Origin: Chromera velia
Taxonomy: Eukaryota; Sar; Chromeraceae
Reading direction: 5' to 3'
Assembly (NCBI GenBank): GCA_018398765.1
Contig: JAHBMJ010005773.1
Span: 1-55,000, forward strand
DNA: 55,000 nt
A program made the position numbers and the translations under genes. Below the pieces are notes generated by a model. The model saw only the letters and a list, made by a program, of their open reading frames with translations, was not told the origin of the DNA and did no database searches. This document shows positions 31,258 to 41,656 of the stretch, piece by piece (within the stretch, counting starts at the first letter, position 1; every line of letters begins with the position of its first letter).

Positions 31258-32072
31258 CTTTGCCGAAGAAGGTTCTGGGTTCTGTGTCGTTTGTGCCCAA
31301 CTGTCCCTGCGCGTTCTCACCACTTGCCATAACACAGCTGTATGGCCTTCCAGCTTCAGTCTGCAGCAAAAACGTGGACCGAGGGGATCCCGGACTCCCA
31401 TACCCTGTCCTTCTGTACAGCCGCTGGGCCTTCAGACCGCTGTAAATCAGACCCTTGGGCCGGGGTGACTCGGAAAGCGCCGCCACAGACCCCCACTCGG
31501 GCTCCCACCCACAAACGAGAGGCACCGGGACCCTCTCAGTGTATGAATTGGATGTACCTCCAAGTCCCAGCTGGCCCCATGAGTTTGTTATGCCACCCCT
31601 TGTGGATATGCTCCCGTTGAAAAACTTAAGAAGCTCAGAAGTGAGCTCCAGGACGTCTTCTGTGTCCAGGATGAGTGTGGGACGTGTAAAATATGTGCTG
31701 CTGGAGTCTACTCCCAAGTGCTGTGTTCTCCCCCATCCATACAGATTCCCGTTCACCGTCAAAGCCAAAGTGCACCACTGATCAAACGCCACCTGCGAGA
31801 CGCCAGTAATGTCCAGAAGTTTGGGCCATGTCTCTCGCGTCTGCCCGCTTCCAAGCTCATACTATGACCCTTGCCCCCATGCAAACACCCTGCCTTCATC
31901 GGTAACCGCCATATTGGTAATCCAGTTGACCTCGATCGATGCAATCGTGTGGCTGGAGATGCCGCCTGCCGTGACTCAAGTAGGCAAGACTCGGTCATTC
32001 TTATTTCCATGACCGAGATTGTAGTACTCACCATTGCCCTAGGTGTAAACAGAACCTCCAAAGACCGTAGCA
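31258..32072 (-). pseudogene. mosaic gene exon 11: RCC1 repeats with three stops
   Basis: Acceptor GCTGCAG, donor AAAG|GTCAGA. The frame is continuous over 271 codons except TAG 32039 (where the Trp of VYTWG would be), TGA 31976 and TAG 31862. Clear RCC1 blades follow: GRVFAWGQGS, NLYGWGRTQHLG, NSWGQLGLGG, ENAQGQLGTND. No indel. Confidence 0.8.
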
Positions 32073-32262
32073 CTGCAGCAGAAAGACATTCATTGCAGAT
32101 AAACGAATCATTAACTAGAAAATGATCTCTACTCGGGAGACTCAAGGACGTGAGCTCTAGATCACTTGCAGGCGCAATGTTGCTTGCATTTTCTATAAAC
32201 CATGGAGGTTGTCTAATCCTTTCTCTTCGGCTTCCCCTTACATTTATTCTTTATATGCTGAC

Positions 32263-32614
32263 CTGTGTTTGTGTCTGCATGCCACCTGTCTGACGTCCGT
32301 CAAACTCGAGAGGGTCACAGGACTGAGTCGACTCGCTGTGGAGCCATCGCCGATTTGTCCATGACCGCCATAGCCAAAAGCCATAACCCGACCGTCAGAC
32401 GTTGCAACAAGGGAAAATCCGTTGTTGGACCACCCGCAGGCAGCAATAGAAACTACATTAGATACCCTTTGCACCTTTGTAGGCACCAACCGATCTGTCG
32501 TATCCCCTGTTCCCAGTTGTCCATACTGATTCACTCCCCAGGCATACAAGTCCCCAGTGCCCACCTCAACGGCAAGTGTGTGGTATGAAGAGGAACTTAT
32601 CATGCTCTTGGTTG
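32263..32614 (-). CDS. mosaic gene exon 10: RCC1 repeats
   Basis: Acceptor ATGCAG, donor CACAG|GTCAGC, phase 1 in and 2 out. DLYAWGVNQYGQLGTGDTTD, AFGYGGHGQIGDGSTASR, ending ACRHKH. Open. Confidence 0.85.
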
Positions 32615-32804
32615 CTGCATTCACACACAAAGGAAAGAGAGAAGCACTTTAAGTGTCAGAGGACTCGAAAGGATGACCTTTTCTCTCTTTAAAACTGTAA
32701 AATCCACCAACGCGCTTTATGCTTCCGAATCGTGAAAGGACAAGATTTCGGCAGTGGAGAAAGATCCTGAGTCCCCCGGCCGTCACTTTGAACAACAGAC
32801 CTAC

Positions 32805-33032
32805 CTGTGCATCGTGGAAGAAAGGAGGCCAACTGCCACTCTGACTGTCCAAAACCGAACCCTTTGCATATGAAAGTCGCTTCCCTCTGTCCGAAAAGTT
32901 GATGTCCTCTTTTGCAGTCGAAAGAAAATGTAGTGGACTCCCCCGTTTTCCCCGTCTGTCCGCTATTCAGACGCACCAGGAGATCACCTACGGAGTTGGG
33001 GCCCCTGTCAGTGGCCTCGTCGCATGAAACGG
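32805..33032 (-). CDS. mosaic gene exon 9: sushi domain
   Basis: Acceptor CTCGCAG, donor CACAG|GTAGGT, phase 1-1. VSCDEATDRGPNSVGDLLVR, FSFDCKRGHQL, FICKGFGFGQSEWQLAS, LPRCTG. Intact. Confidence 0.85.
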
Positions 33033-33216
33033 CTGCGAGGCATTTTTGTTAAAGAACATATGAAGGCGGTCAGAGAACATGTCACTGGGAGACGGACGCA
33101 AGTCCAAAAACACAGGTGAAGCTTGGAAGGAAAAGAAAATAACGCAGACACGATCCGCGTGCATGCATGGCAAGTCAAATCCTGCTCAATCTACTCATTC
33201 CACCCACCCTACCTAC

Positions 33217-33456
33217 CTTCACACACTGCCGGGCTTCCCATCTAGGTGGAATTTCCGAACTCAACTCCTGTGCAGGTAAAGTTTGTGAAGTTTTGCTTCA
33301 CCGTCAGGTATTGGTCAACGAGTTTATATCCATCACTGCAGCTGTATTCGAACTCTGCAGTCTCTCCGTTCCTTCCTGCTTGGCGTCTGTCAATATGGAT
33401 TGTGCCTGTCTGAAGCGAATTGGGTCCAGGGTCTGAGGCATCATCGCACGATACAG
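33217..33456 (-). pseudogene. mosaic gene exon 8: sushi domain with TAG at the Trp
   Basis: Acceptor TTTGCAG, donor GAAG|GTAGGT, phase 1-1. VSCDDASDPG, FEYSCSDGYKLVD, FTCTGVEFGNST, then TAG 33242-33244, then MGSPAVCEG. The stop lies exactly where other sushi exons have the conserved Trp (SEW, SRW, AAW). Confidence 0.8.
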
Positions 33457-33741
33457 CTGCAAATTTGCATAAGCAGACAGAACCTGAGCAGGGCGTCAAC
33501 CTCAACGTAGCTTCAAGTGAAATGCGGGAAGCAGACACTGCATGGCACCCATCCGACTGCCCCTACGAATTAAAGGAACAAGAGGAGGGAGACAATGGTG
33601 CGCCGAAATGAAGGGCAACAGCGGTCTTGAGTGACACGAAAGCATTTACAGGGGAGACGAAAAGTTGCGGCATGGACGGCCGAGATACAGGTATCCTGAA
33701 AGAAAACAAACAGTTGAAAGCTAGGCACCCCCAAAACTTGC

Positions 33742-34008
33742 CTTCATACGAAGGAATTCCGTCCTGAGAGTAGACCTGCGACGGCAACAACTGCCACTCC
33801 GAAACAAATTGATGGCGGGGGAGACATTGAAACAACATGTCCGTAAAGTTCCTTGACACCGGCTCCCCCACAAATTTATACCCTGGGATACACGAGTATC
33901 TGAAGGTGCTTCTGTTCCCTGTTGTTCCATTCTGGCCAGAGTCTGTTCTGATCACTGGGAGAGTGATGTCCTTCGGCATCGGATCTCTCTCTTTATCATA
34001 AGAGACAA
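33742..34008 (-). CDS. mosaic gene exon 7: sushi domain with a GC donor
   Basis: Acceptor TGTGCAG; donor is the non-canonical but consensus-like GAAG|GCAAGT. It opens VSYDKERDPMPKD and includes FRYSCIPGYKFVG and SEWQLLPS. The last sushi Cys is Tyr (SYEG, codon TAT) where other copies end CEG, so a disulphide is lost. Phase 1-1. Confidence 0.75.
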
Positions 34009-34413
34009 CTGCACAGACACAGACACAGCGAATGCAAAGATGAAGAGCAAGAATCCGAATGAAAAACGTATATAGAGACTCTCCCTGATCGCATAATTCT
34101 CTGAAAAGAAGAGACTTAGGGTAAAAGAAGAACCGATAATGTCAGAGACAGAGGCAGGCATGCGTACAAAAACAGAGCACGGAGGAGAGAAGCTCATGCA
34201 TATGCAAAAGAATCAAGTTATCCAGTATGGCCGACACAGAGACACAGATGTGGGCAGATTCGCGGTGAACTAACGATTCTGGCAACAACTTTTCTGCAGA
34301 CCGTTTCAATGTCTATTTTTTCTTTCTCAGTCTTTCGAATAGCCGAACAAACGGATAGTATACGACATGACACTGATGAAAACAACTTTCAAAAGACTCC
34401 ACTCAGATCTGAC

Positions 34414-34551
34414 CTGTGCAAGTCGTCCCATTGCCGTCATACCCCCCGTTGCAAGCACAGTCAAAGGAGGTCCCGAAAGGCGTCTCCAGACAGGCAGCAT
34501 TTGGGTCGCACGCGCTGCTAGACACCGGGCATACGGCCGTCCAGGTCCGTT
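34414..34551 (-). CDS. mosaic gene exon 6: EGF-like
   Basis: Acceptor GATGAGCAG, donor CACAG|GTCAGA. Reads RTWTAVCPVSSSACDPNAAC, then FDCACNGGYDGNGTTCTG. Intact paralogue of the damaged exon 21. Confidence 0.8.
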
Positions 34552-34762
34552 CTGCTCATCAAGGGAGAACACAAGTGAAGGAGCGCACTTCACAGGTAAG
34601 ATGAATGAATCTGCATGAAATCTAATCTGCCCAAGCGTGGACAGCAGTACTTGATTGACGGTGCCCCACCCTGCAACTCGTGACACTAGAGACAAATAGG
34701 ATGAGAGGCCCTCTTTTCTGAACCATGAAGAAAGAAAAAACATTTCACAAATCAGAACTGAC

Positions 34763-35571
34763 GTGAGCTGAAAAGTTGTCTGTCAGTGGTGTCGTGCACT
34801 CTCAGTTGGCCTAGGCTGTTGTATCCTGTCGCAATGATACCCGCCTCTGCCTCTGAAAATTGTCGGATTGCTGTGGAGAAGTGGGAGAGAGGGCCCAAGA
34901 GAGGAAAGAGCTGGCCCTGGTGTACCGATGAAGTAAGAATGAGAGGGTTGCTGCTACTTCCCTCACTCACAACTGTGAAAACCACCCTATCGGTTTTGTC
35001 TCCAAGTCCCAGCTGTCCTATGTGATTGCGGCCGACTGCCAGCACAGTTCCGTTTGCCAAGCGCACCATTAAATGTGCAGCTCCTGCCAATACTTCCATG
35101 ACAGGACCTTCAGCGTCTATCAGCTGAGGACTTGGAACGCTTCCTTTAACGGTGGCTGTGATGCCATTCCCTAGCTGCCCGTATTTATTGCTGCCCCAGC
35201 TAAACAGCCGCCACTCCTCTGTGACTGCTAGAGTATGACTGCCCCCCGCACTCAATGACACAACCCTTTTAGGAATGCCGAGGACCTCCATAGGTTCGTG
35301 TTTATCAGTCAAGCTCCCGTCGCCCACCTGTCCTTTGTTGTTGGCGCCCCACCTAAACACGCGCCCGTCTGTTGTCACATCAAAAGTGGACTTCTGCCCC
35401 CCTGCCAGAGCAGCTATTTCACGTTCCACCAATGAGTTGCCGCTGCTGCCGTTGAACGCTGCAGAAGATATTGCCGTCGGCATGCTGCGGTCACTTGTGT
35501 CACCGAGCCCCAGCTGCCCTCGATCGTTGCGTCCCCACATTGAAATGCTGTCTCTTCTGTCAAGGACTCCA
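34763..35571 (-). CDS. mosaic gene exon 5: RCC1 repeats
   Basis: Acceptor CATTGCAG, donor TCAC|GTCAGT. 270 codons with RCC1 blades: SMWGRNDRGQLGLGDT, FRWGANNKGQVGDGS, FSWGSNKYGQLGNG, AVGRNHIGQLGLGDKTDR. Open throughout. Paralogue of exon 15. Confidence 0.85.
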
Positions 35572-36010
35572 CTGCAATGAAGTGGAAAAGGGAGAAAGTC
35601 GTTCTGTTTTGACTTAGGATGTGACAAGAGCAAGCTGATATGAGCAAAAAGGTTTTACCAATAGCCTTTCACAAACTCACCCCTGTAGATTCGTAAAGGA
35701 GCATGCATGAAGAGCGATACAAAAAGCTATTGGACACTCCAAAAGGTGGCGTTCAAACTGATCCTTGTAGATAAGAATATTCGCCATTATCCTCAGATGA
35801 TCTCTCGAATTATTCACCTCTAACGCCCTCCTCCCTTGCCGCCTTCGCTATAAATACCACACATACAGGTAACACAGAGTGTGCACAGAGAAGAAAGCTA
35901 CAATAAGAACATCAGAAAAGAGAATGAACTGATCCAACGGAGAATGATAGGGCTCATTCTCCCAGAATCTTCAAACTCCACTGTAGGTGGACTGAAATTC
36001 AGTTGCTCAC

Positions 36011-36368
36011 CTGTGCTCCTCTCCGCAAGTGATACGAGAAGCATCCAGACCCGAGGCCGCCGTACTGACGGCAGAAGGAACCGCCCTTTCCGTCGTCGTC
36101 CCGTCTCCCAGCTGGCCGTGATTGTTGCCGCCCCACGAGACAACGCTCCCATCAGCCGTGGCCGCGAGAGCATGAAGGGCCCCTCCACACACAAACACAA
36201 CATGGGGGACCTCCAGCACTTTTTTGGGACTGTTCCTGGTTTCAGTGGGGGGTGCCGGAGCCTTCTCCAGCTGGCCAAAAGCGTTCGACCCCCACGTGTA
36301 CACGTCTCCCAAGCCGCCCTCAAGGGCGACTGAAAAGTCTGCTCCCAGACTTATTGCCGTGGGAATTC
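36011..36368 (-). CDS. mosaic gene exon 4: RCC1 repeats
   Basis: Acceptor CTTTCAG, donor CACAG|GTGAGC. RCC1 blades DVYTWGSNAFGQLEK and VVSWGGNNHGQLGDGTT, ending ITCGEEH. Close paralogue of exon 14. Its phase-2 end joins exon 5 to give CGEEHSGVLD, a typical RCC1 sequence, which confirms the splice. Confidence 0.85.
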
Positions 36369-36811
36369 CTGAAAGTATTTTTGCAAGTAAGTCAGAGATT
36401 CATTAGAGGCAAACGCGCATTGAAATGAAGAGTCTGACAAGCTTTCTTCCATTTGACAGATCGACAGGACAATTGGCTTACTGACTCAGGCTTCGAAATT
36501 ACCTGCGAAGGACCATACGCTGGCACTTGGCTGCCCGACATTTCTTTGTAAACTGACGGAAGCATTTTTCTCATCCGGACTGTGTCTTGCTGTTTGATTA
36601 TTCTTTGGCCGCTGGAAGATTCAAATGGATGTATAGACATCCTCATCGAGCATGCACTTCACTTCTTGAAACCAAAGGGGAAGGCACCGTGTCTAGTTGC
36701 AGTGCATTCTATCATGCATGATTATTTCATCCCTCTCACCCTCCCGGACTCCCATGCATTCTCTTTTCATCTCGCCCCCGCTTGCCATAACCTGCCCATT
36801 CCTCGACTGAC

Positions 36812-37039
36812 GGATGCACACTGGCGGCTTTCCCATGCTCCACTCGCTTGCTCTGCCTGATAAAGTCGGTAGACAAGTGAACTCTACCCGTCTGCTTCCC
36901 TGCAGCTCATATCCCACGTCACACGCATAGCTGAATGTGGCCACGTCGTCCGTTGTTCCTGTCTGTCCAGCGTTGGTTCGCAGCACGTACTGTATCAACG
37001 CATTGGGCTCACTGTCCGTCTGTTTATCACAGGGGAGTG
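36812..37039 (-). CDS. mosaic gene exon 3: sushi (CCP) domain
   Basis: Acceptor CTTTGCAG, donor ATCC|GTCAGT. Four sushi Cys are present: LPCDKQ, FSYACDVGYELQG, FTCLP, PPVC, plus the conserved Trp in SEWSMG. Phase 1-1. Confidence 0.8.
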
Positions 37040-37293
37040 CTGCAAAGAGACAGACAGGTCATGGGTAGGGGGTAAAAGCAAGAAGGCATCCTTTTCTGTG
37101 TCGACAAGTGGAAAAAACTATGTGGACCTCAGGAAATGATTAAGGCGCGCGTCCACATTGCTATCACGAAGGGTTTCCGATGTGAGATGAGGAGGCAACG
37201 AAGAATAAATAACCTGGAGGAGCTCACCGTCGGGACTCTTTTTGTCTCTTTTCTTGAGAGAATCTGAGAGATCACAAGCCAAAAGAAACTCAC

Positions 37294-37655
37294 CGTTACA
37301 GTCCACCCCACTCCCTGCGAACCCATCGTTATACGTGCAGGTGAAGGAGCACATGTACTTGATGTCGGTACCGTTGCAGGTCGCATTGCCGGCACAATTG
37401 TGCACCCCCAATTCACACTCGTCTGATGCAGTGCACGGATAGATGCAGGAACAGTAATACCGTCGCCATTCGACATTCGTGTGCCATCCCGTCTGTTTGA
37501 AATTCGTTGTGCACGAGTCTGTTGAAGTCCCTGTCCTGCAGCACTCGTTCCGGTTGACGTACACCCAGTAACCGCCATATGAGTGCCAGTAGCGGTAGTC
37601 TTTGTACTCGGCCTTGAAGACGGCAGCAGGCTCGAAGGGATCCGGGCGGTCACAC
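37294..37655 (-). CDS. mosaic gene exon 2: Cys-rich and EGF-like
   Basis: Acceptor TTCTACAG, donor AACG|GTGAGT. Reads CDRPDPFEPAAVFKAEY, then an EGF-like module ECELGVHNCAGNATC to YNDGFAGSGVDCNG. Phase 2 in, phase 1 out. Confidence 0.8.
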
Positions 37656-37800
37656 CTGTAGAACAAGAAAAGCAGGAACGGATGCAGAATGAAATATCCT
37701 TCGGCAGTTTGAAAATTCGGATTTCTTCCATCGCCTCTCCTTCATCGCTGTCAAGAAAATGCAGGAACTCAGCAACGCTTTGAGTTGTTCAGTGAACCAA

Positions 37801-38676
37801 CTATCGTCCCTCCCACACAAAGGGGTTCCGGCAAGTGTCGTAGTTGACGCTGCTGTCTATTTGGGTGAACTGTGACTCTCCATAAATGCGCTGAGTCAAG
37901 TCGCAGGCGAGGCTCATGGTTGCGCAGTACCAAGCGCAGTTAATGTACGATGCCATTCCAGAATTGATAAAAGTGTAATACGCTCTCATCCACTGCCAAG
38001 TGTACCCTGGGGAAAGCATTCTTCTGTGCGCTCCCTCTTCTTCCATGAGGTCCATACTGGAAAGAGGCTGTTCAGATTCTTCGGTATCTGGGGAGAAGTA
38101 GTCTTCTTCTGTCCTTCTTCTCCCTCCTTCCCCTCCGTCTGCTCCGTCTTCTTCTGTATGACTCCGATTTTCTGGAAAGTTCTGGACCTCTTGGCCTGAT
38201 TGCACGCACGGGCAGACATACATACGGGACCTGTGATCGACTTCTGAAGAACAAATGATGTTTTCTGTTTCACAAAAGTTGACGTTCTGTAGACAAATGC
38301 ACTCCAAAATGCTTCCCAAATGGCCCTCCTCCGTTCCCGAGCCCCCGTCCATCACCACGTGAGGAGGGGCACCAACCCCCTTGGCGTCCTCACACCCCTC
38401 TTTGCATTCCGGAATCTGCCCAAGAGTCCCGGAAAACGCATGATCAAAGTCCTCTCTTGAAGCCAATACCGGTTCTGCATCGCATCGCTTCCCCACAATA
38501 GCACAAAAGTCGGTGCAGCTTGCAGGTAGCTTCTCGCAGGCAGAAGATTCCACATTACCCTCAACCAGCATTGCAAACCATCTAGATGAATTCGGTTTCT
38601 CCTTTGCAGTCACGGAGACGGGGAGGAGCAAACGATAAATAACAAAAGCGCGCAAGAAGATCTGAAAAGTTACCAT
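37801..38676 (-). CDS. mosaic gene exon 1: signal peptide and Cys-rich region
   Basis: ATG at 38676. MVTFQIFLRAFVIYRLLLPV is a signal-peptide-like start. The remainder has many Cys in pairs (CTDFCAIVGKRC, CICLQNVNFC, CPCVQ), an acidic middle, then YINCAWYCATMSLACDL and CRNPFVWEGR before TAG at 37801. The donor to exon 2 is unresolved: the only phase-2 GT nearby (CGATA|GTTGGT) would recreate a TAG. Confidence 0.75.
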   Translation of the reverse strand: MVTFQIFLRAFVIYRLLLPVSVTAKEKPNSSRWFAMLVEGNVESSACEKLPASCTDFCAIVGKRCDAEPVLASREDFDHAFSGTLGQIPECKEGCEDAKGVGAPPHVVMDGGSGTEEGHLGSILECICLQNVNFCETENIICSSEVDHRSRMYVCPCVQSGQEVQNFPENRSHTEEDGADGGEGGRRRTEEDYFSPDTEESEQPLSSMDLMEEEGAHRRMLSPGYTWQWMRAYYTFINSGMASYINCAWYCATMSLACDLTQRIYGESQFTQIDSSVNYDTCRNPFVWEGR

Positions 38677-38689
38677 CTTTCAGAAGTCA

Positions 38690-39331
38690 ATGTACGAGGA
38701 CTCATACATTGGGACAGACCGGAATTTATTTACAAATGTGCGGATCGGCCTCGTCAGAATCTTTCATGAGGCGGGTGTCATTCTAGGCCAAGTCACAGCT
38801 GACGACTATATATATACGGTTTTTTGTCAAAACGGCAGGCCCTATATGTACGTGCTGATCGGTACAGAGATGTCACACAGCTTTCCACTAGGGTGTGTCA
38901 CTGCTTGTTGTTATATAAAAGTTCTAGCAAAGTTTTAGACTAAGAACACTATTTTTCAACAAATAAAATCAAGTTTTTAAGAGTTAAAATGATGAAACAA
39001 CTTCTTAAAAGCTTAAAAAACATGGTTTTGAATATTTATAGTCAGGTTATGGTAGGTAATAGTAGGTTATAGACGTTTCACTACCTAAGGTTCTAAAAAA
39101 AGTTCCTGAACCGTCCGTTTCTGAAAACCTTTTCCTCAAAACCTGCCAGAACCTGCTGAAACCACCTTAAACCGGCCTTTTCTCAATAGAAATATAATCA
39201 AACCGACCAGGAATGCTCACAAACTGATGAGACAATCAGTGTTTTTATCCTCCTTTGCATCCTAGCCATCACTCCCCTCCCATCCCCCTCCCTCATTGCC
39301 TGAACTGTGAACAGCAGCCGCAACTGACGTT
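38690..39331. other. upstream region of the mosaic gene, then AT-rich sequence
   Basis: AGGTTCTAAAAAAAGTTCCTGAACC at 39088-39112 is repeated with three changes at 40210-40234 in the same direction. No promoter motif is convincing. Confidence 0.4.
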
Positions 39332-40063
39332 GTGAGAAGTGAAGTGGCTCTATTTGAGAGGGTCGAAACAGTGGAAGAGAAGAAGAAACGCGGAAGGCGT
39401 ATCGTCATTCAGCACTTTGTTCATGGAGAGATGCTCTTGTCGTCTGCTTGCATGTTGCTTCATGATAAAAAACTTGCTACAACAAGGCAAATCCGTATCA
39501 CTCGGAAGCCCCTCCTTCGCCATACCCTTCCAGAGCGTGGTGACTACTCTGTTGGGCTAGGGGATGTGGTCGTGTGTCTGTGGGAAGAGGGGGACGGAAA
39601 GGAGTGGTATGTGTCGAAGGTAGTTGGCTTAGTGAATCCTGAGGACAAGCATCCAGTGACAAAGAGGGGGATGAGTGTTGGGTTGTCTCGTATGGTCCAT
39701 TGTGTCGAAAACAAGGGTATTTCTGCCCGAGTGATTTTGTATGAGAAAGTGAACGACAAAGATGATTCTGAGTTTTCAATGTTCCTTTCTCTGACTCTTT
39801 GAAACTCCACCATAAGCCAAACAGACGACCTCCCCCTTTCAGGTATCTTTTTTTAGATTTATTTAGCAGTTTCGATCGATGGTGGACTCCGAATTCAAAA
39901 GGAAGAATTGCAGTAAGCTGAGCGATCCTTCTTTGAAGAATATAAAAAGCTGAGAGAGCTTCTTCCGGGGGAAGTCAGACTGGAGGAAGGAGTTGTGCAG
40001 ATAGAGCTGAAAGCAAACGAAACCACTTATAGTGTGGAAAGTGGGGGTCCGGCTGTGAGACAT
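39332..40063 (+). pseudogene. unrecognised coding remnant, probably transposon-derived
   Basis: One open frame, without an ATG at its start (39332-39802), reads RRIVIQHFVHGEMLLSSAC, then GLGDVVVCLWEEGDGKEWYV and MVHCVENKGISARVIL. A second open stretch from about 39920 reads FEEYKKLRELLPGEVRL to GGPAVRHG at a donor-like CATG|GTAAGG. The two are in different frames with stops between. The middle loosely recalls BAH/Tudor-type beta folds, but I would not assign it. Direct-repeat fragments lie on both sides. Confidence 0.35.
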
Positions 40064-41424
40064 GGTAAGGAAAGTGGGGATGTACTTTCAGACTAGCTTT
40101 AAAAATGAAGTGAATGAAGAAAACCATCGTTTATATAAGAAACTCAAACGTTAAAAAACGTTTTTAAGCATTAGAAGTAAAGTTATGTAAGGTTCTATAA
40201 GGTTCTTTTAGGTTCTGAAAAAAGTTACTGAACCTAGGCTTTTGTTTTTTTAAAACCTATAGTAGCGAAATGACTTTAAACCTCTATAACTTCGTGATAA
40301 AAGCAAACAATCACCCAGTTTATATTGTATATAAGGTTCTACTGGGCTTAGAACCACATTGAATACACTTTTAAGAGTATACATCTTCTCTATCTTTATT
40401 TAGGGGGGGGGTACAGACTATATTTTATTATATTTTTTTAAAAGTGATATACCCTAGGCTTTCCAAATGTGGAAGCTTTCTGGGACTGACGGTATCCGAA
40501 CTCCAGGCAGCGAGGAAGTCCCTGGTGACCAGTGCTTTCTTTGCATGCGCGAACAAAGTCGAGACGGAATTATGCATGACCATTCAACCGGCCACCCTTT
40601 ATGAATAATTGCATTTAATTGCTGCATGCAGGCTTTGCATCGACCACAATCTGTATTGAATCTGTATGCATGCATGGTTTTTTTAAATTTTCCTCTTTTT
40701 TTTTGTAAAAAAAATGGCCAGCTCCATGTAAGTGTAAGCTAGCGTTCTCATCGCGCGCGCGCGTTGACGACAGACGTGCGGCGATGGCGCAAGACACGAG
40801 ATCGAGCAAAGGGTAGCATCATGATAGGGACAAGGAAGGTAGTCTAAAAAGGAAGAGGCACACCGACAGGCCATGCACTCATTCAATCATTGCAGGAAGG
40901 AGTCAATTCAGAACTGAGAAGAAGGAAGCTTCACCCCTTTCACTTTTTCCCCCATTGAAAGAAATGTGTCAAAACATTTTTCATATAGACAAGAAGCTAT
41001 TCCTCCAGATAAAAAGAGAACCCGAAGCTGCAGGCAGACAACCTTCCTTTGAGAAAAGAGACAGAATGGTAAGATGGATAGAAGCGCTAAAAAAGGAAGA
41101 AATTACAAAGAGGAAAAGGGAAGCATTTGTAGAGAGAGTTGAAAAGTCTAGAAAGGTCAGTGCAGAAGTTTAAAGAGGAAGGGCCAAGAGGGAAGAGCTA
41201 AGAGAAGGTGTCATGCATTCTATCCATGCATCTCTATCCAACAGAAATCACCTAAATCTGTAGCTTTACAACAGCAAGAATGGAGAAGATACAGACAGAA
41301 GCATTTTATTAGATAGAGATAAGATCTAGGATAAGATAGGGAGAACTCCCGTCTGTTACATAAAGATAGCTCCCTGGCCTGTCCACAGAAGAAGGGCTAC
41401 ATTTCGGGTAGGAGAGAGAAACTT
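40064..41424. other. low-information sequence, no gene supported
   Basis: AT-rich to 40450, then mixed, then purine-rich from 40900. A Lys/Glu-rich open stretch at 40955-41173 may belong to the following retroelement remnant. Confidence 0.4.
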
Positions 41425-41656
41425 GGAGGTAAACAGGGGGAAGTTTTTAATAGAAAGAGGCAGAGGGACCCCATTGACAGAAAGGAAATACACGGTTTGC
41501 TCTGATCTGCTTGACATTCAAGTAGTCAAAGATGAAATCTATGTGCTGACTGAATGTCCTCTGCATGATGGAGAGAGGGCAGACTGCTTACAAGCTTTGA
41601 TGACACATTGGAGTTCGGTAAAAGGGAGAGAGGAGAGAGCTGCAAAAAGTAGCTAG
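41425..41656 (+). pseudogene. possible non-LTR retrotransposon (LINE) C-terminal remnant
   Basis: A short frame reads TPLTERKYTVCSDLLDIQVV and then EIYVLTECPLHDGERADCLQ. The HxLxECPLxxxxR pattern is typical of the zinc-finger-like end of LINE polymerases. No RT core was found upstream. Low confidence. Confidence 0.3.

Larger units (their letters stand above)
23610..38676 (-). pseudogene. large secreted sushi/EGF/RCC1 mosaic gene, about 25 exons, decayed
   Basis: Minus-strand gene of at least 15 kb starting at ATG 38676 with a signal peptide. Domain order along the protein: Cys-rich region; EGF; sushi; RCC1 x2 exons; EGF; sushi x3; RCC1 x2; EGF; sushi; RCC1 x2; calcium-binding EGF with RCC1 (x2 sets); EGF; sushi x3; RCC1. 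I traced most splice sites by hand. Nearly every junction is GT-AG (one GC-AG) and its phase agrees with the next exon: phase 1 around sushi/EGF, phase 2 inside RCC1 blades. Yet 11 in-frame stops and 4 small indels fall in exons 8-25. An extracellular or surface adhesion-type protein is inferred from the domains. RCC1 is a seven-bladed propeller family that is not usually combined with sushi/EGF. As written it cannot make the full protein. Alternatives: several shorter tandem genes, or exon skipping. Confidence 0.75.

Noticed and set aside
37129-37731. 200-aa minus-strand ORF overlapping exon 2 in another frame
   Set aside because: Lacks the Cys spacing of the EGF-like frame and does not respect the splice sites.
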